64,000 nt of DNA, from positions 225,073,882 through 225,137,881 of the forward strand of contig NC_073746.1 of NCBI RefSeq assembly GCF_029784135.1, given 5' to 3'. Origin of the DNA: Toxorhynchites rutilus septentrionalis. Lineage: Eukaryota > Arthropoda > Insecta > Diptera > Culicidae. The stretch's first letter is position 1, and each line of letters begins with the position of its first letter. Below, one piece after another: positions 10,098-18,841 of this stretch. A program made the translations under genes and the position numbers. Under the pieces are notes generated by a model. It was given only the letters and a program-made list of their open reading frames with translations, had not been told where the DNA came from and made no database searches.

Positions 10098-11618
10098 ATG
10101 GATCGACTTAGAGAAATCGAATTCCATTTAAAGAAAGAATTTCAAAACCTAACCAAAAATAAACTTCGACCTAGGACCTTACAAAATATTGAAATAAAAA
10201 GACAGCAAATACAAGAAAACTTGGAGGAATATAGAATAGTTTTAAAAACATTCGAATTCAGAATCAATGCATCTAAGTGGAATGAAGAAGTAGAAACCTA
10301 CGGAGCATTGAAGGTAATATACCAAAAGTGTATAAAATTACTTGACAATTCTCAAGTTATACAACGAGAATATGACAGTGAGCCGGAAACAAGCGAAAAA
10401 CCTCCTGGCTTACTCCAATATTTGAAACCAGACACTGAAGACTCATTGTTAAGAGTGCGCAGTGAAATAAATCTGGTCAAGAGAAAATTTAAGCTCAAAA
10501 TACTAGCAAAAATTGTAGTTTGGTATCTAAGAGCAAACAACAAAAAGATAATGGCGTTAAGTATTAAGACAGCTGCTGAACTAGCAACACTTATACCCAC
10601 CTATGATGGAAGTCCAGGTGGAGTAAAATCCTTTATTGATGCAGTTAATCTGACTAGTACAATAGTACCAGATGTAAATAAAGCTGCAGCGATTCAAGTA
10701 ATATTGACAAAGTTGAGTGGAAAAGCAAGAAACTTATTTTCCACAACTCCCATCGAATACGACGAGATCACAACCAAGATAAAGTCAAATTGTGAAGAAA
10801 AAGGAAATTCAGATTTAGCATTAGCTAATTTGAAAAATTTAAAATTGAAAAACGCCAATGAAATCGAGAATTTTATTAAACAACTCGATGTTTTAGCAGA
10901 CAAATTGAAAGACACTTATATTAGAGAACAAATTCCTGACAATGTAGCGAGGAAAATGTCTCAAAAGGCAGCAATCCAAACACTTATCGACGAGACATCA
11001 AATAAAGAAACGAAAATGATGTTAAGAATTGGAAAATTTGATAATCTCCAAGAAGCCATCAATGTCATGGTGGAGAACGAGAAGACGGGAAATAGAGACA
11101 CAAATGCAGTAGTACTGCATTCGATAAAAAACAGGCAACCAAACAATTCTGGACAGAATAATAACAAGTACTTAAACCACAATATTAACCATAGAAATTC
11201 AATGATGACCGATCGATTCAACCAGAGAAATTATTCTCAATGCGGATATCAGAATAGATACCCAAATAACAACAGAAATTTCAATCGGAATTGGCAACAA
11301 TATCCCATTAACAGAAATTTCAACCAAGGGTCACAACAATATCCTACTCAAAGAAATTTCTACCAGAATAACAATAGAAATCCTAACGGAACTTACAATA
11401 GAAATAACATTCCAGCTAGGATGTACGCTGTAAATCATCAAAATATTCCTCGACGGAACGCACATACTAACAATAATCAATTTTATCCACAAATTGAATC
11501 GGATAATAATTGCCAAGCTTTGGTACCATTCAATAACAACAATACAGTACCTAACCCCAACAATCAAACGACGCAATCAGGAAATTACAATTCTGATTAT
11601 TTTTTAGTCAACCAGTAA
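10098..11618 (+). CDS. gag: Gag polyprotein of the mdg1-like element
   Basis: 506 aa, starting at ATG (TTCAATGG). Residues 1-150 are charged and helix-rich, likely coiled coil or matrix-like. Residues ~153-335 match the gypsy-type capsid pattern: IPTYDGSPGGVKSFIDAV near 167, then ILTKLSGKARNLF, then a long helical part ending in NLQEAINVMVENEK. The last ~150 residues are extremely rich in Asn with Arg, Gln and Tyr (repeats of RNF, NNNRN, QQYP). There is no CCHC zinc knuckle, so RNA binding probably uses the basic Asn-rich tail. Gag forms the virus-like particle and packages the RNA. The stop TAA (11616-11618) lies ten bases after the slippery site through which Pol is made. Confidence 0.93.
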   Translation: MDRLREIEFHLKKEFQNLTKNKLRPRTLQNIEIKRQQIQENLEEYRIVLKTFEFRINASKWNEEVETYGALKVIYQKCIKLLDNSQVIQREYDSEPETSEKPPGLLQYLKPDTEDSLLRVRSEINLVKRKFKLKILAKIVVWYLRANNKKIMALSIKTAAELATLIPTYDGSPGGVKSFIDAVNLTSTIVPDVNKAAAIQVILTKLSGKARNLFSTTPIEYDEITTKIKSNCEEKGNSDLALANLKNLKLKNANEIENFIKQLDVLADKLKDTYIREQIPDNVARKMSQKAAIQTLIDETSNKETKMMLRIGKFDNLQEAINVMVENEKTGNRDTNAVVLHSIKNRQPNNSGQNNNKYLNHNINHRNSMMTDRFNQRNYSQCGYQNRYPNNNRNFNRNWQQYPINRNFNQGSQQYPTQRNFYQNNNRNPNGTYNRNNIPARMYAVNHQNIPRRNAHTNNNQFYPQIESDNNCQALVPFNNNNTVPNPNNQTTQSGNYNSDYFLVNQ

Positions 11619-14600
11619 CAATTGAACGCAGATGTCGACTAACTGGACAATTGTTACGGTCAGACTCACCGATTTTGACAATAAATTTAAATGCATCAAA
11701 CTTTATTCAGGTCAAAGTGCACATGACTGGAAATAAAGTATGCAACCTAATCATTGACACCGGTGCAGATATTTCGTTGTTTAAAGCACGAAATATTCTC
11801 CCAACTCAACCTGTAAATAGTAACAATAAAATTAAATTAACCGGAATTACGGAAAACAGTGTAGAAACTTTAGGTATAACAAATACAGCTATGTGTTTTA
11901 ATAATACTTTAACTTTAAATCATGATTTTCATCTAGTTACCGCAGACCTACCAATACAAGCAGACGGTATACTAGGAAGGGATTTTTTAATAAATTATAA
12001 GTGTTTAATAGACTATGAATATTGGCTACTTACCTTTAATATAGCTAATGTACAGATTTCAATACCAATAGAAGATAATTTAAAAGAAGGCTTCATGTTA
12101 CCAAGCCGTAGTGAAGTAGTTAGAAGGATACCATATTTAAATATTATAGAAGATATGGTAGTTCATTCGGAAGAAATTTATCCAGGAGTTTTCTGTGGAA
12201 ATACTATAATTTCACCAGCAAAACCCTATGTAAAATTTGTAAATACCACAAACAAACCTTTGTATATACACTATTCAGAATTTAAACCTACATTAAGTAT
12301 TTTAAATAATTATACAATACTTAATAGTAATAACAAAAATAATAAGAGATTCGATGAAATTTTTAAAATCATAGATACAGAAAAAATCCCCATATATGCT
12401 AAAGACAAGTTTAAAAATTTAATTGCTAGATATCAAGATATATTTTGTCTCCCAGAGGAGGATGTGACTAGAAACAATTTCTATTCACAGAATATTGTTC
12501 TTAACGACAAAGTACCTGTATATATTCCTAATTACAAGACGATTCATGCTCAACATAATGAAATAAATAGACAAGTGAATAAAATGTTAGAGAGTAATAT
12601 AATCGAACCCTCGGTTTCACCATATAATTCACCAATTATTCTTGTACCAAAAAAATCTTGTGACAATGACAAGAAATGGCGTTTAGTTGTCGATTTCAGA
12701 CAACTGAACAAGAAAATTTTAGCAGACAAATTTCCTCTACCAAGAATTGATGATATTTTAGACCAACTTGGAAGAGCAAAATATTTTTCAACTTTAGATC
12801 TCATGTCAGGTTTTCATCAAATACCTTTGGACAATGAGTCTAGAAAATTTACAGCATTTTCAACACAAAATGGACATTATCAGTTTACGAGATTACCGTT
12901 TGGATTAAATATAAGCCCAAACAGTTTTCAACGCATGATGACCATTGCAATGGCTGGTTTAACTCCAGAAATATCCTTTATTTATATTGACGATATTATC
13001 GTCACGGGATGTTCAGTTAATCATCATATTTCAAATTTGACTCAAGTTTTTGAACGATTAAGATTTTATAATTTGAAACTTAATGCTCAGAAATGCAAAT
13101 TTTTTAGCACTGAAGTTACCTTTCTAGGTCATAAAATAACAGAGCATGGCATGTTACCAGATGATTCTAAATTTTCAGTAATTCAAAATTACCCAATCCC
13201 AAAAAATGCAGATGAAGTCAGAAGATTCGTTGCATTTTGTAATTATTATCGAAAATTTGTACCAAATTTTGCATTGATTGCAAATCCACTTAACCAACTT
13301 CTAAAAAAGGATTCAAAATTCAGATGGACAGATAATTGCCAAAACGCATTCAACATATTACGAAATTCATTAATGTCACCTAGATTACTCCAATATCCAG
13401 ATTTTACGAAGCAATTTATATTAACAACAGATGCTTCAGACATTGGCTGTGGAGCTGTATTGTCACAACAAACACTAAACGGAAATTTACCAATAGCATT
13501 TGCAAGTAAAACTTTTACACCTGGCGAGAAAAATAAACCAGTTATTCTGAAGGAATTAACAGCCATACATTGGGCTATTAATTATTTCAAACCTTACCTA
13601 TACGGTAGAAAATTTTTAGTACAAACAGACCATAGACCATTAGTTTATCTGTTCGGAATGAAAAATCCAACATCAAAATTAACCAGAATGCGTCTTGATT
13701 TAGAAGAATATGATTTTTCAATTGAATATATATCAGGAAAATCGAATGTAGGAGCAGATGCTTTGTCGAGAATAATAACAACTTCTGACGAACTAAAAAA
13801 TTTAAACATATTAGGAGTAAGCACGAGAGCAATGACTCGTAACATAAAAAATGATGACAGAATAGTAACATCAACAGATAAAGAGATTTCTGTACCAAGA
13901 GAACTTGATCACTTCTCTACGTACATGACAAATAATCCATCAGAAACCAACAAATTAATTAAACTTGAAACAAAAGTTGACAAAAATGAAATAAAATTTA
14001 TATTAAAGAAAAACAATAAAATTATTGCGCAAGTGCATCAAAGAATTTTAAATGGGAGTCAGACATTAGAATCTGCACTTCTAAAAGTGGAAGAATCAAT
14101 GATTAAAATGAACCAAAATAAATTAGCGCTCTCAACTAAAGATGAAATTTTTAAAATGCTATCAATTGAAAACTTTAAAACGTTAGCAAATGCACGAGTG
14201 TATTTAATAGAAATTATTATTTACAATCCACCAACATTTTTAACAAAAAGGGAAAATATTCAAAAAGTATTATACAATTATCATAATACCCCTACTGGAG
14301 GACATATCGGACAACATAGATTATACCTTCAAATAAGAGAGGTGTACAATTGGAGCAATATGAAAAGATCGATTGCAGAATTCATTAAGGCCTGTGAATT
14401 ATGCAAACGAAACAAAATCATAAAGCATACCAAGGAAAAACAAGTAGTAACTACAACTTCATCTTATCCATTCGAAATTATTTCCATAGACACAGTTGGA
14501 CCTTTACCTAGAAGTCACAACAACAATAGATATGCAGTTAGTGTCCAATGCGACTTGACAAAATATGTCGTATTGATTCCTGTGCCCACAAAAGAAGCTA

Positions 14601-15283
14601 ATGTAATTGCTAAAGCATTAGTAGACAATTTTATTTTGACTTATGGAACATTTCTAACTTTACGTTCTGATCAAGGAACTGAGTATAATAACGAAGTCTT
14701 TGAGCAGATCTGTAAAATGCTTAAAATCGAACAAAAATTCAGTACAGCTTATCACCCTCAGACGATTGGATCGTTAGAGAGAAATCACAGGTGTTTAAAT
14801 GAATACCTGAGATCTTTCGTTAATGAACATCAAACTGATTGGGATGAATGGTTAAAATTCTATGCTTTCAACTATAATACAACCCCACATTCAGACCATG
14901 GTTTTACACCACATGAACTCGTTTTTGGAAATAAAGCTAAACTACCACAGGAATTATTCAAAAATGGAACAGAACCAATATATAATTTTGAACAATATAG
15001 CAAAGAATTGAAATTTAAAATACAACGTTCTAACGAAATTGCAAGAGATAAGTTAATAAATCAGAAAGTTCAAAGAGCAACCAATACTGAAAACAATTGT
15101 AACCCAATTCATTTAAATATAAACGATAAAGTTTATTTGAAAATAGAAAACAGAAGGAAATTAGATCCTTTCTACGATGGACCATACATAGTGCAGGAAC
15201 TATTAGATCCTAATTGTAAAATTTTAAACCCTAGAACAAACCATGAAAAAGTTGTACACAAAAATAGATTAATAAAAACATAA
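11597..15283 (+). CDS. pol: Pol polyprotein: protease, reverse transcriptase, RNase H, integrase
   Basis: The frame is open from 11597 to the TAA at 15281-15283 and has no convincing ATG at its start, in keeping with translation by -1 frameshift from gag. Counting from codon 11651 (TTG) as 1: protease LIIDTGAD with Asp36; RT with KWRLVVDFRQLNKK near 345 and YIDD at 445-448; RNase H with TTDASDIGCGA, Asp594; integrase HHCC zinc domain beginning at His878 (HIGQH, then CELC); catalytic Asp947 (SIDTVGP), Asp1007 (RSDQGTEY), Glu1043 (SLERNHR), i.e. D,D35E; a GPY/F-type module (FYDGPYIV) near 1172. There is no chromodomain and no env. One oddity is YHPQTIGS in place of the usual HPQTNG(S/Q) before the catalytic Glu. 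Otherwise the protein is full length with no stop or frameshift. Confidence 0.96.
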   Translation, partial: LFFSQPVTIERRCRLTGQLLRSDSPILTINLNASNFIQVKVHMTGNKVCNLIIDTGADISLFKARNILPTQPVNSNNKIKLTGITENSVETLGITNTAMCFNNTLTLNHDFHLVTADLPIQADGILGRDFLINYKCLIDYEYWLLTFNIANVQISIPIEDNLKEGFMLPSRSEVVRRIPYLNIIEDMVVHSEEIYPGVFCGNTIISPAKPYVKFVNTTNKPLYIHYSEFKPTLSILNNYTILNSNNKNNKRFDEIFKIIDTEKIPIYAKDKFKNLIARYQDIFCLPEEDVTRNNFYSQNIVLNDKVPVYIPNYKTIHAQHNEINRQVNKMLESNIIEPSVSPYNSPIILVPKKSCDNDKKWRLVVDFRQLNKKILADKFPLPRIDDILDQLGRAKYFSTLDLMSGFHQIPLDNESRKFTAFSTQNGHYQFTRLPFGLNISPNSFQRMMTIAMAGLTPEISFIYIDDIIVTGCSVNHHISNLTQVFERLRFYNLKLNAQKCKFFSTEVTFLGHKITEHGMLPDDSKFSVIQNYPIPKNADEVRRFVAFCNYYRKFVPNFALIANPLNQLLKKDSKFRWTDNCQNAFNILRNSLMSPRLLQYPDFTKQFILTTDASDIGCGAVLSQQTLNGNLPIAFASKTFTPGEKNKPVILKELTAIHWAINYFKPYLYGRKFLVQTDHRPLVYLFGMKNPTSKLTRMRLDLEEYDFSIEYISGKSNVGADALSRIITTSDELKNLNILGVSTRAMTRNIKNDDRIVTSTDKEISVPRELDHFSTYMTNNPSETNKLIKLETKVDKNEIKFILKKNNKIIAQVHQRILNGSQTLESALLKVEESMIKMNQNKLALSTKDEIFKMLSIENFKTLANARVYLIEIIIYNPPTFLTKRENIQKVLYNYHNTPTGGHIGQHRLYLQIREVYNWSNMKRSIAEFIKACELCKRNKIIKHTKEKQVVTTTSSYPFEIISIDTVGPLPRSHNNNRYAVSVQCDLTKYVVLIPVPTKEANVIAKALVDNFILTYGTFLTLRSDQGTEYNNEVFEQICKMLKIEQKFSTAYHPQTIGSLERNHRCLNEYLRSFVNEHQTDWDEWLKFYAFNYNTTPHSDHGFTPHELVFGNKAKLPQELFKNGTEPIYNFEQYSKELKFKIQRSNEIARDKLINQKVQRATNTENNCNPIHLNINDKVYLKIENRRKLDPFYDGPYIVQELLDPNCKILNPRTNHEKVVHKNRLIKT
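11600..11606 (+). promoter_or_regulatory. -1 ribosomal frameshift site T TTT TTA
   Basis: The heptamer TTTTTTA sits in the gag frame as T TTT TTA (codons 11601-11603 and 11604-11606), the canonical X XXY YYZ form. The pol frame is -1 relative to gag and is open from 11597, just after a TGA at 11594. Only the 22-bp overlap 11597-11618 allows the shift, and this heptamer lies in it. Slippage would give a Gag-Pol fusion without needing a pol start codon. Confidence 0.88.
11615..11657 (+). promoter_or_regulatory. Stem-loop downstream of the slippery site
   Basis: GTAACAATTG (11615-11624) pairs perfectly with CAATTGTTAC (11648-11657): a 10-bp stem with a 23-nt loop that could pair further downstream as a pseudoknot. 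The spacer after the heptamer is 8 nt, within the 5-9 nt usual for -1 frameshift stimulators. The gag stop codon lies in the 5' arm. Confidence 0.75.
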
Positions 15284-15657
15284 ACAAGAAATATGACAAA
15301 CAATTTGTATTCCATTCCAAACGAATTTTTTTTAACACAAAAAAAAAAAATTTTTTTTTTTTCCCTATAATTTCAAAAATATTTCAATTACAAGAGTATA
15401 GTAGTTAGTTAAACTTTTAATTATCCTTAATATCTTGGTAACTGTTTAAAATTACATTATTTATTAAGTATCTTACAAATCCAATATATATATTTAAAAA
15501 TATTCACATGAACTTTCGAATAAAATTTATATCAATGAAATAAAAACTATATGTATCAAACTTTGTAACATTGAGAGAAGCCAAGGAACAATTATTTGAA
15601 AACCAGAATACTAAGAATGATTTCATTTTATTACATCATTCTCCCGAAGAGGGATGG
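15284..15657 (+). other. 3' untranslated part and polypurine tract
   Basis: 374 bp after pol, AT-rich, with adjoining A- and T-runs near 15330-15362. It ends in the purine-rich GAAGAGGGATGG (15646-15657) directly before the 3' LTR. That tract is the likely plus-strand primer, though it contains one T. No env-like ORF is present. Confidence 0.8.
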
Positions 15658-16430
15658 TGTAGTATGATTTCAAATCCCATTTCCAAATCTCATTTCAAAT
15701 CCCATATTTCATAGGCCATATATCATTCCATAACCCATTTTTTAAATCCATCCCCAAAACCCATCCTCATAAGCAGTTGATTGTTTCTTAATAAATGACT
15801 CATGCGTAGTCACTTCGATTTACAATTCCCATGAAACATTCCTCAAGCACAACTGCATTATTTAGTTAATTGCTTTTCCCCACATTCATCCATAGAAACA
15901 AGCCAACGTGCGCTGACGATATGAATGTACTCTTACATCATATCGCGCGCAGCTAAAGGCAATAAACCAGTAGCCAAAACAAACCTAGTTCTATTCTGAT
16001 GAAATACGCGACCATATACAAAGTCGTCGTGACACTTTACGATTTCCCATGAAATCGATTTGCGCGCTTACGAGTGCAGTAAGCATTATTATTTCTTGAC
16101 CCCATTCACATCGAACACTGCATTCGATTGATTGGCTATTCCCCTTTGAAATCAACTTGGCTCCTCCCAGTGAAACTCTACACAAATTGTTGTAACTACT
16201 AGCTTAGGACTTTAGTAACCAGTGTTAAGGCAGTTCTAGAGACTCACGCCACGCGATAGGTCGTGTTGAGTTTTCTTCAGATAATTTAATATAAAGAGTA
16301 TCGTGTCTTTGGTAAAAAAAAAAAAAAAAGAGAAATAAAGTGTATAGAAGTTATTTGATGTTGACCGTGTTTGTGAACTAAAAACAGTTGATGACAACCG
16401 TGAGTTGAGAATGGGTAGAAAAACATTTGA
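15658..16430 (+). repeat. 3' LTR (773 bp)
   Basis: Same sequence as the 5' LTR apart from one fewer A in the A-tract (16 instead of 17). It carries the TATA copy at 16290-16296 and the AATAAA at 16334-16339. It is followed at once by ATGCGTTTATG, the resumed satellite monomer, whose first four bases are the target-site duplication. Confidence 0.96.
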
Positions 16431-18061
16431 ATGCGTTTATGTAATTTTTCCGGGAAAGTATGGAAAAATACGATACTTTCTATACATTGTTGGAAAGAGG
16501 AGCAAAAAATCTATAATTTGAGATGCCAAACACTCATCTACGACATACAAAACTCTCATCCTTCATGAATCTGTAGTTATCCTCCGTTTGCCCGATGCGT
16601 TTTTGTAATTTTTCCGGGAAGGTATGGAAAAATACGAATCTTTCTATACATTGTTGGAAAGAGGAGCAAAAAATCTATAATTTGAGATGCCAAACACTCA
16701 TCTACGACATACCAAACTCTCATCCTTCATGAATCTGTAGTTATCCTCCGTTTTCCCGATGCGTTTTTGTAATTTTTCCGGGAAAGTATGGAAAAATACG
16801 ATACTTTCTATACATTGTTGGAAAGAGGAGTAAAAAATCTACAATTTGACATGCCAAACACTTATCTAGGACATACAAAACTCTCATCCTTCATGAATCT
16901 GTAGTTATCCTCCGTTTGCCCGATGCGTTTTTGTAATTTTTCCGGGAAAGTATGGAAAAATACGATACTTTCTATACATTGTTGGAAAGAGGAGCAAAAA
17001 ATCTATAATTTGAGATGCCAAACACTCATCTACGACATACCAAACTCTCATCCTTCATGAATCTGTAGTTATCCTCCGTTTGCCCGATGCGTTTTTGTAA
17101 TTTTTCCGGGAAAGTATGGAAAAATACGATACTTTCTATACATTGTTGGAAAGAGGAGTAAAAAATCTACAATTTGACATGCCAAACAATTATCTAGGAC
17201 ATACAAAACTCTCATCCTTCATGAATCTGTAGTTATCCTCCGTTTGCCCGATGCGTTTTTGTAATTTTTCCGGGAAAGTATGGAAAAATACGATACTTTC
17301 TATACATTGTTGGAAAGAGGAGCAAAAAATCTATAATTTGAGATGCCAAACACTCATCTACGACATACCAAACTCTCATCCTTCATGAATCTGTAGTTAT
17401 CCTCCGTTTGCCCGATGCGTTTTTGTAATTTTTCCGGGAAAGTATGTAAAAATACGATACTTTCTATACATTGTTGGAAAGAGGAGCAAAAAATCTATAA
17501 TTTGAGATGCCAAACACTCATCTACGACATACCAAACTCTCATCCTTCATGAATCTGTAGTTATCCTCCGTTTGCCCAATGCGTTTTTGTAATTTTTCCG
17601 GAAAAGTATGGAAAAATACGATACTTTCTATACATTGTTGGAAAGAGGAGCAAAAAATCTATAATTTGAGATGCCAAACACTCATCTACGACATACCAAA
17701 CTCTCATCCTTCATGAATCTGTAGTTATCCTCCGTTTGCCCGATGCGTTTTTGTAATTTTTCCGGGAAAGTATGTAAAAATACGATACTTTCTATACATT
17801 GTTGGAAAGAGGAGCAAAAAATCTATAATTTGAGATGCCAAACACTCATCTACGACATACCAAACTCTCATCCTTCATGAATCTGTAGTTATCCTCCGTT
17901 TGCCCAATGCGTTTTTGTAATTTTTCCGGAAAAGTATGGAAAAATACGATACTTTCTATACATTGTTGGAAAGAGGAGCAAAAAATCTATAATTTGAGAT
18001 GCCAAACACTCATCTAAGACATACCAAACTCTCATCCTCCATGAATCTGTAGTTATCCTCC
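16431..18061. repeat. Satellite array 2, right part: 164-bp monomers
   Basis: The continuation of the split array. After a partial monomer, the TCTGTAG anchor recurs at 16570, 16734, 16898, 17062, 17226, 17390, 17554, 17718, 17882 and 18046, all 164 bp apart. The two monomer types alternate to 17226; the rest are mostly the CTCATCTACG type. The pair at 17390/17554 is repeated at 17718/17882 with the same private variants (GTATGTAAAAATACG; CCCAATGCG with CCGGAAAAG), showing a recent 328-bp duplication. Confidence 0.97.
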
Positions 18062-18103
18062 AAAACCTTACAACAGCACGGAGGATAAATGGAGGATAAC
18101 TAC
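18049..18103. repeat. Inverted repeat at the right end of satellite 2
   Basis: GTAGTTATCCTCC (18049-18061), the start of a truncated satellite monomer, is followed after 29 nt by its exact reverse complement GGAGGATAACTAC (18091-18103). The same 13-mer begins every monomer of array 2 (first at 6279). The array therefore opens with this word and closes with its inverse, as if bounded by terminal inverted repeats. Confidence 0.85.
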
Positions 18104-18312
18104 AAACCGCTAATAAAAGACGGTCTCACCGCCATGAAAATTATTGAGTTTCTAAATTGAGGAAGCGCAGTATAAAATTTACCCCTCCGCAAAAATGAAA
18201 ACACCCAGCGGTTTGTGATATAAACAGAGGGAATGCATACGTTATAGTAACAAACGCTCCCAAAATACTTGAAGGTCGATCATTTACTTCAATTAGGGAA
18301 GTTACAACTCAC
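18104..18312. other. Intron sequence after T-box exon 4
   Basis: About 210 bp between the satellite and the T-box exon. It holds the donor GTGAGT of the minus-strand exon at its right edge (GT at 18312-18311). I see nothing else. Confidence 0.6.
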
Positions 18313-18480
18313 CCGTTGATTCTGGTAAGCCGTTACGGCAGTGAACGAAGTTTCCGGGAAGACAAACGTCCGATGGCTCAATGTGTCCTTCTCGTCTTTG
18401 ATCGATTCGTGGGAGCCGGATCGCGAAAAATGGCAGACGTGGAGGCGCGGCTGGTACCGATGCATAGAGTTGAGGATGAT
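18313..18480 (-). CDS. org-1: T-box transcription factor, exon 4 (T-box part 3)
   Basis: A 168-bp exon of 56 whole codons on the minus strand. The acceptor (..CCAAACAG) lies at 18482-18481 and the donor GTGAGT begins at 18312. It encodes [12 protein letters not shown], a variable segment ([20 protein letters not shown]), then [20 protein letters not shown]: the middle and most of the C-terminal half of a T-box. The conserved end of the domain (xTQLKIxxNPFAKGFR) is not found in the 18.3 kb to the left, so the next exon is outside the window. The protein binds DNA at T-half sites in the nucleus. The variable loop after MHRYQPR differs from the Tbx1 members I remember, so this could be a divergent paralogue. 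Confidence 0.93.
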
Positions 18481-18610
18481 CTGTTTGGACGAGGCGAAGA
18501 ACAGAAGGTGTGAACAAAATAGAGGCGATAAGTGCTGTGCTAAATGGTCTGTTTATATGGGTTTGATGAAATTTCAAACACCGTGAAGTGAAATAGTTTG
18601 GAAGACTTAC

Positions 18611-18767
18611 ATGTCCGTTATCGTCTAGCTGGTTGTTGGTCAGTTTGAGTTTGTCGAACGAAATGGTTTGCTTCATCCAGGTGGCACCGGTCGCAGGAGA
18701 ATCGGGGTGCACGCTGATGCGGGGCGGAGACACAGGGTCGGCTTTTCCGGCCACTACCCAGCTGGAG
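18611..18767 (-). CDS. org-1: T-box transcription factor, exon 3 (T-box part 2)
   Basis: A 157-bp exon. The acceptor CTTTCAG (AG at 18769-18768) and donor CAT|GTAAGT (GT at 18610-18609) are both good consensus. The first base completes the codon begun in the previous exon (AC|C = Thr), then [59 protein letters not shown] and FDKLKLTNN are T-box hallmarks that contribute to DNA contact and dimer surfaces. The WMKQ and DDNGH spellings favour the Tbx1/org-1 group over Tbx20 (midline) or Tbx2/3 (bifid). This rests on memory of the families, not a search. Confidence 0.95.
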
Positions 18768-18841
18768 CTGAAAGTTTCCAAATTTAAACGATAGTAAATT
18801 TGTTTGGAGTGAATAGCGTTCCATAAAAATCGCTCACTTAC

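Larger units (their letters stand above)
7617..16430 (+). mobile_element. Complete Ty3/gypsy LTR retrotransposon, mdg1/412-like
   Basis: An 8.8-kb element with 774-bp (5') and 773-bp (3') LTRs. In a line-by-line reading these match except for one A in a homopolymer (17 versus 16 A). It is flanked by a 4-bp duplication, ATGC, at 7613-7616 and 16431-16434, and sits inside the satellite word CCCGATGCGTTTTTG. Order: LTR, primer site, long leader, 78-aa ORF, 71-aa ORF, gag, pol (PR-RT-RH-IN), polypurine tract, LTR; there is no env. The 4-bp duplication, LTRs starting TGTAGT, a tRNA-Arg-type primer site and a Gag without zinc knuckle fit the mdg1/412 lineage (family knowledge, not searched). All catalytic motifs are present, so it may be autonomous. 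Transcription is opposite to the T-box gene in whose presumed intron it lies. Confidence 0.97.

Noticed and set aside
12550..13898. Minus-strand frames within pol
   Set aside because: Shadows of the RT/RNase H coding sequence.
6261..18061. Regular spacing of repeats considered as a CRISPR-like array
   Set aside because: Monomers are 164 bp of near-identical sequence without unique spacers, in a eukaryotic intron; it is a satellite.
18316..18586. Plus-strand frames across the T-box exons
   Set aside because: Antisense shadows of conserved exons; they have no domain of their own.
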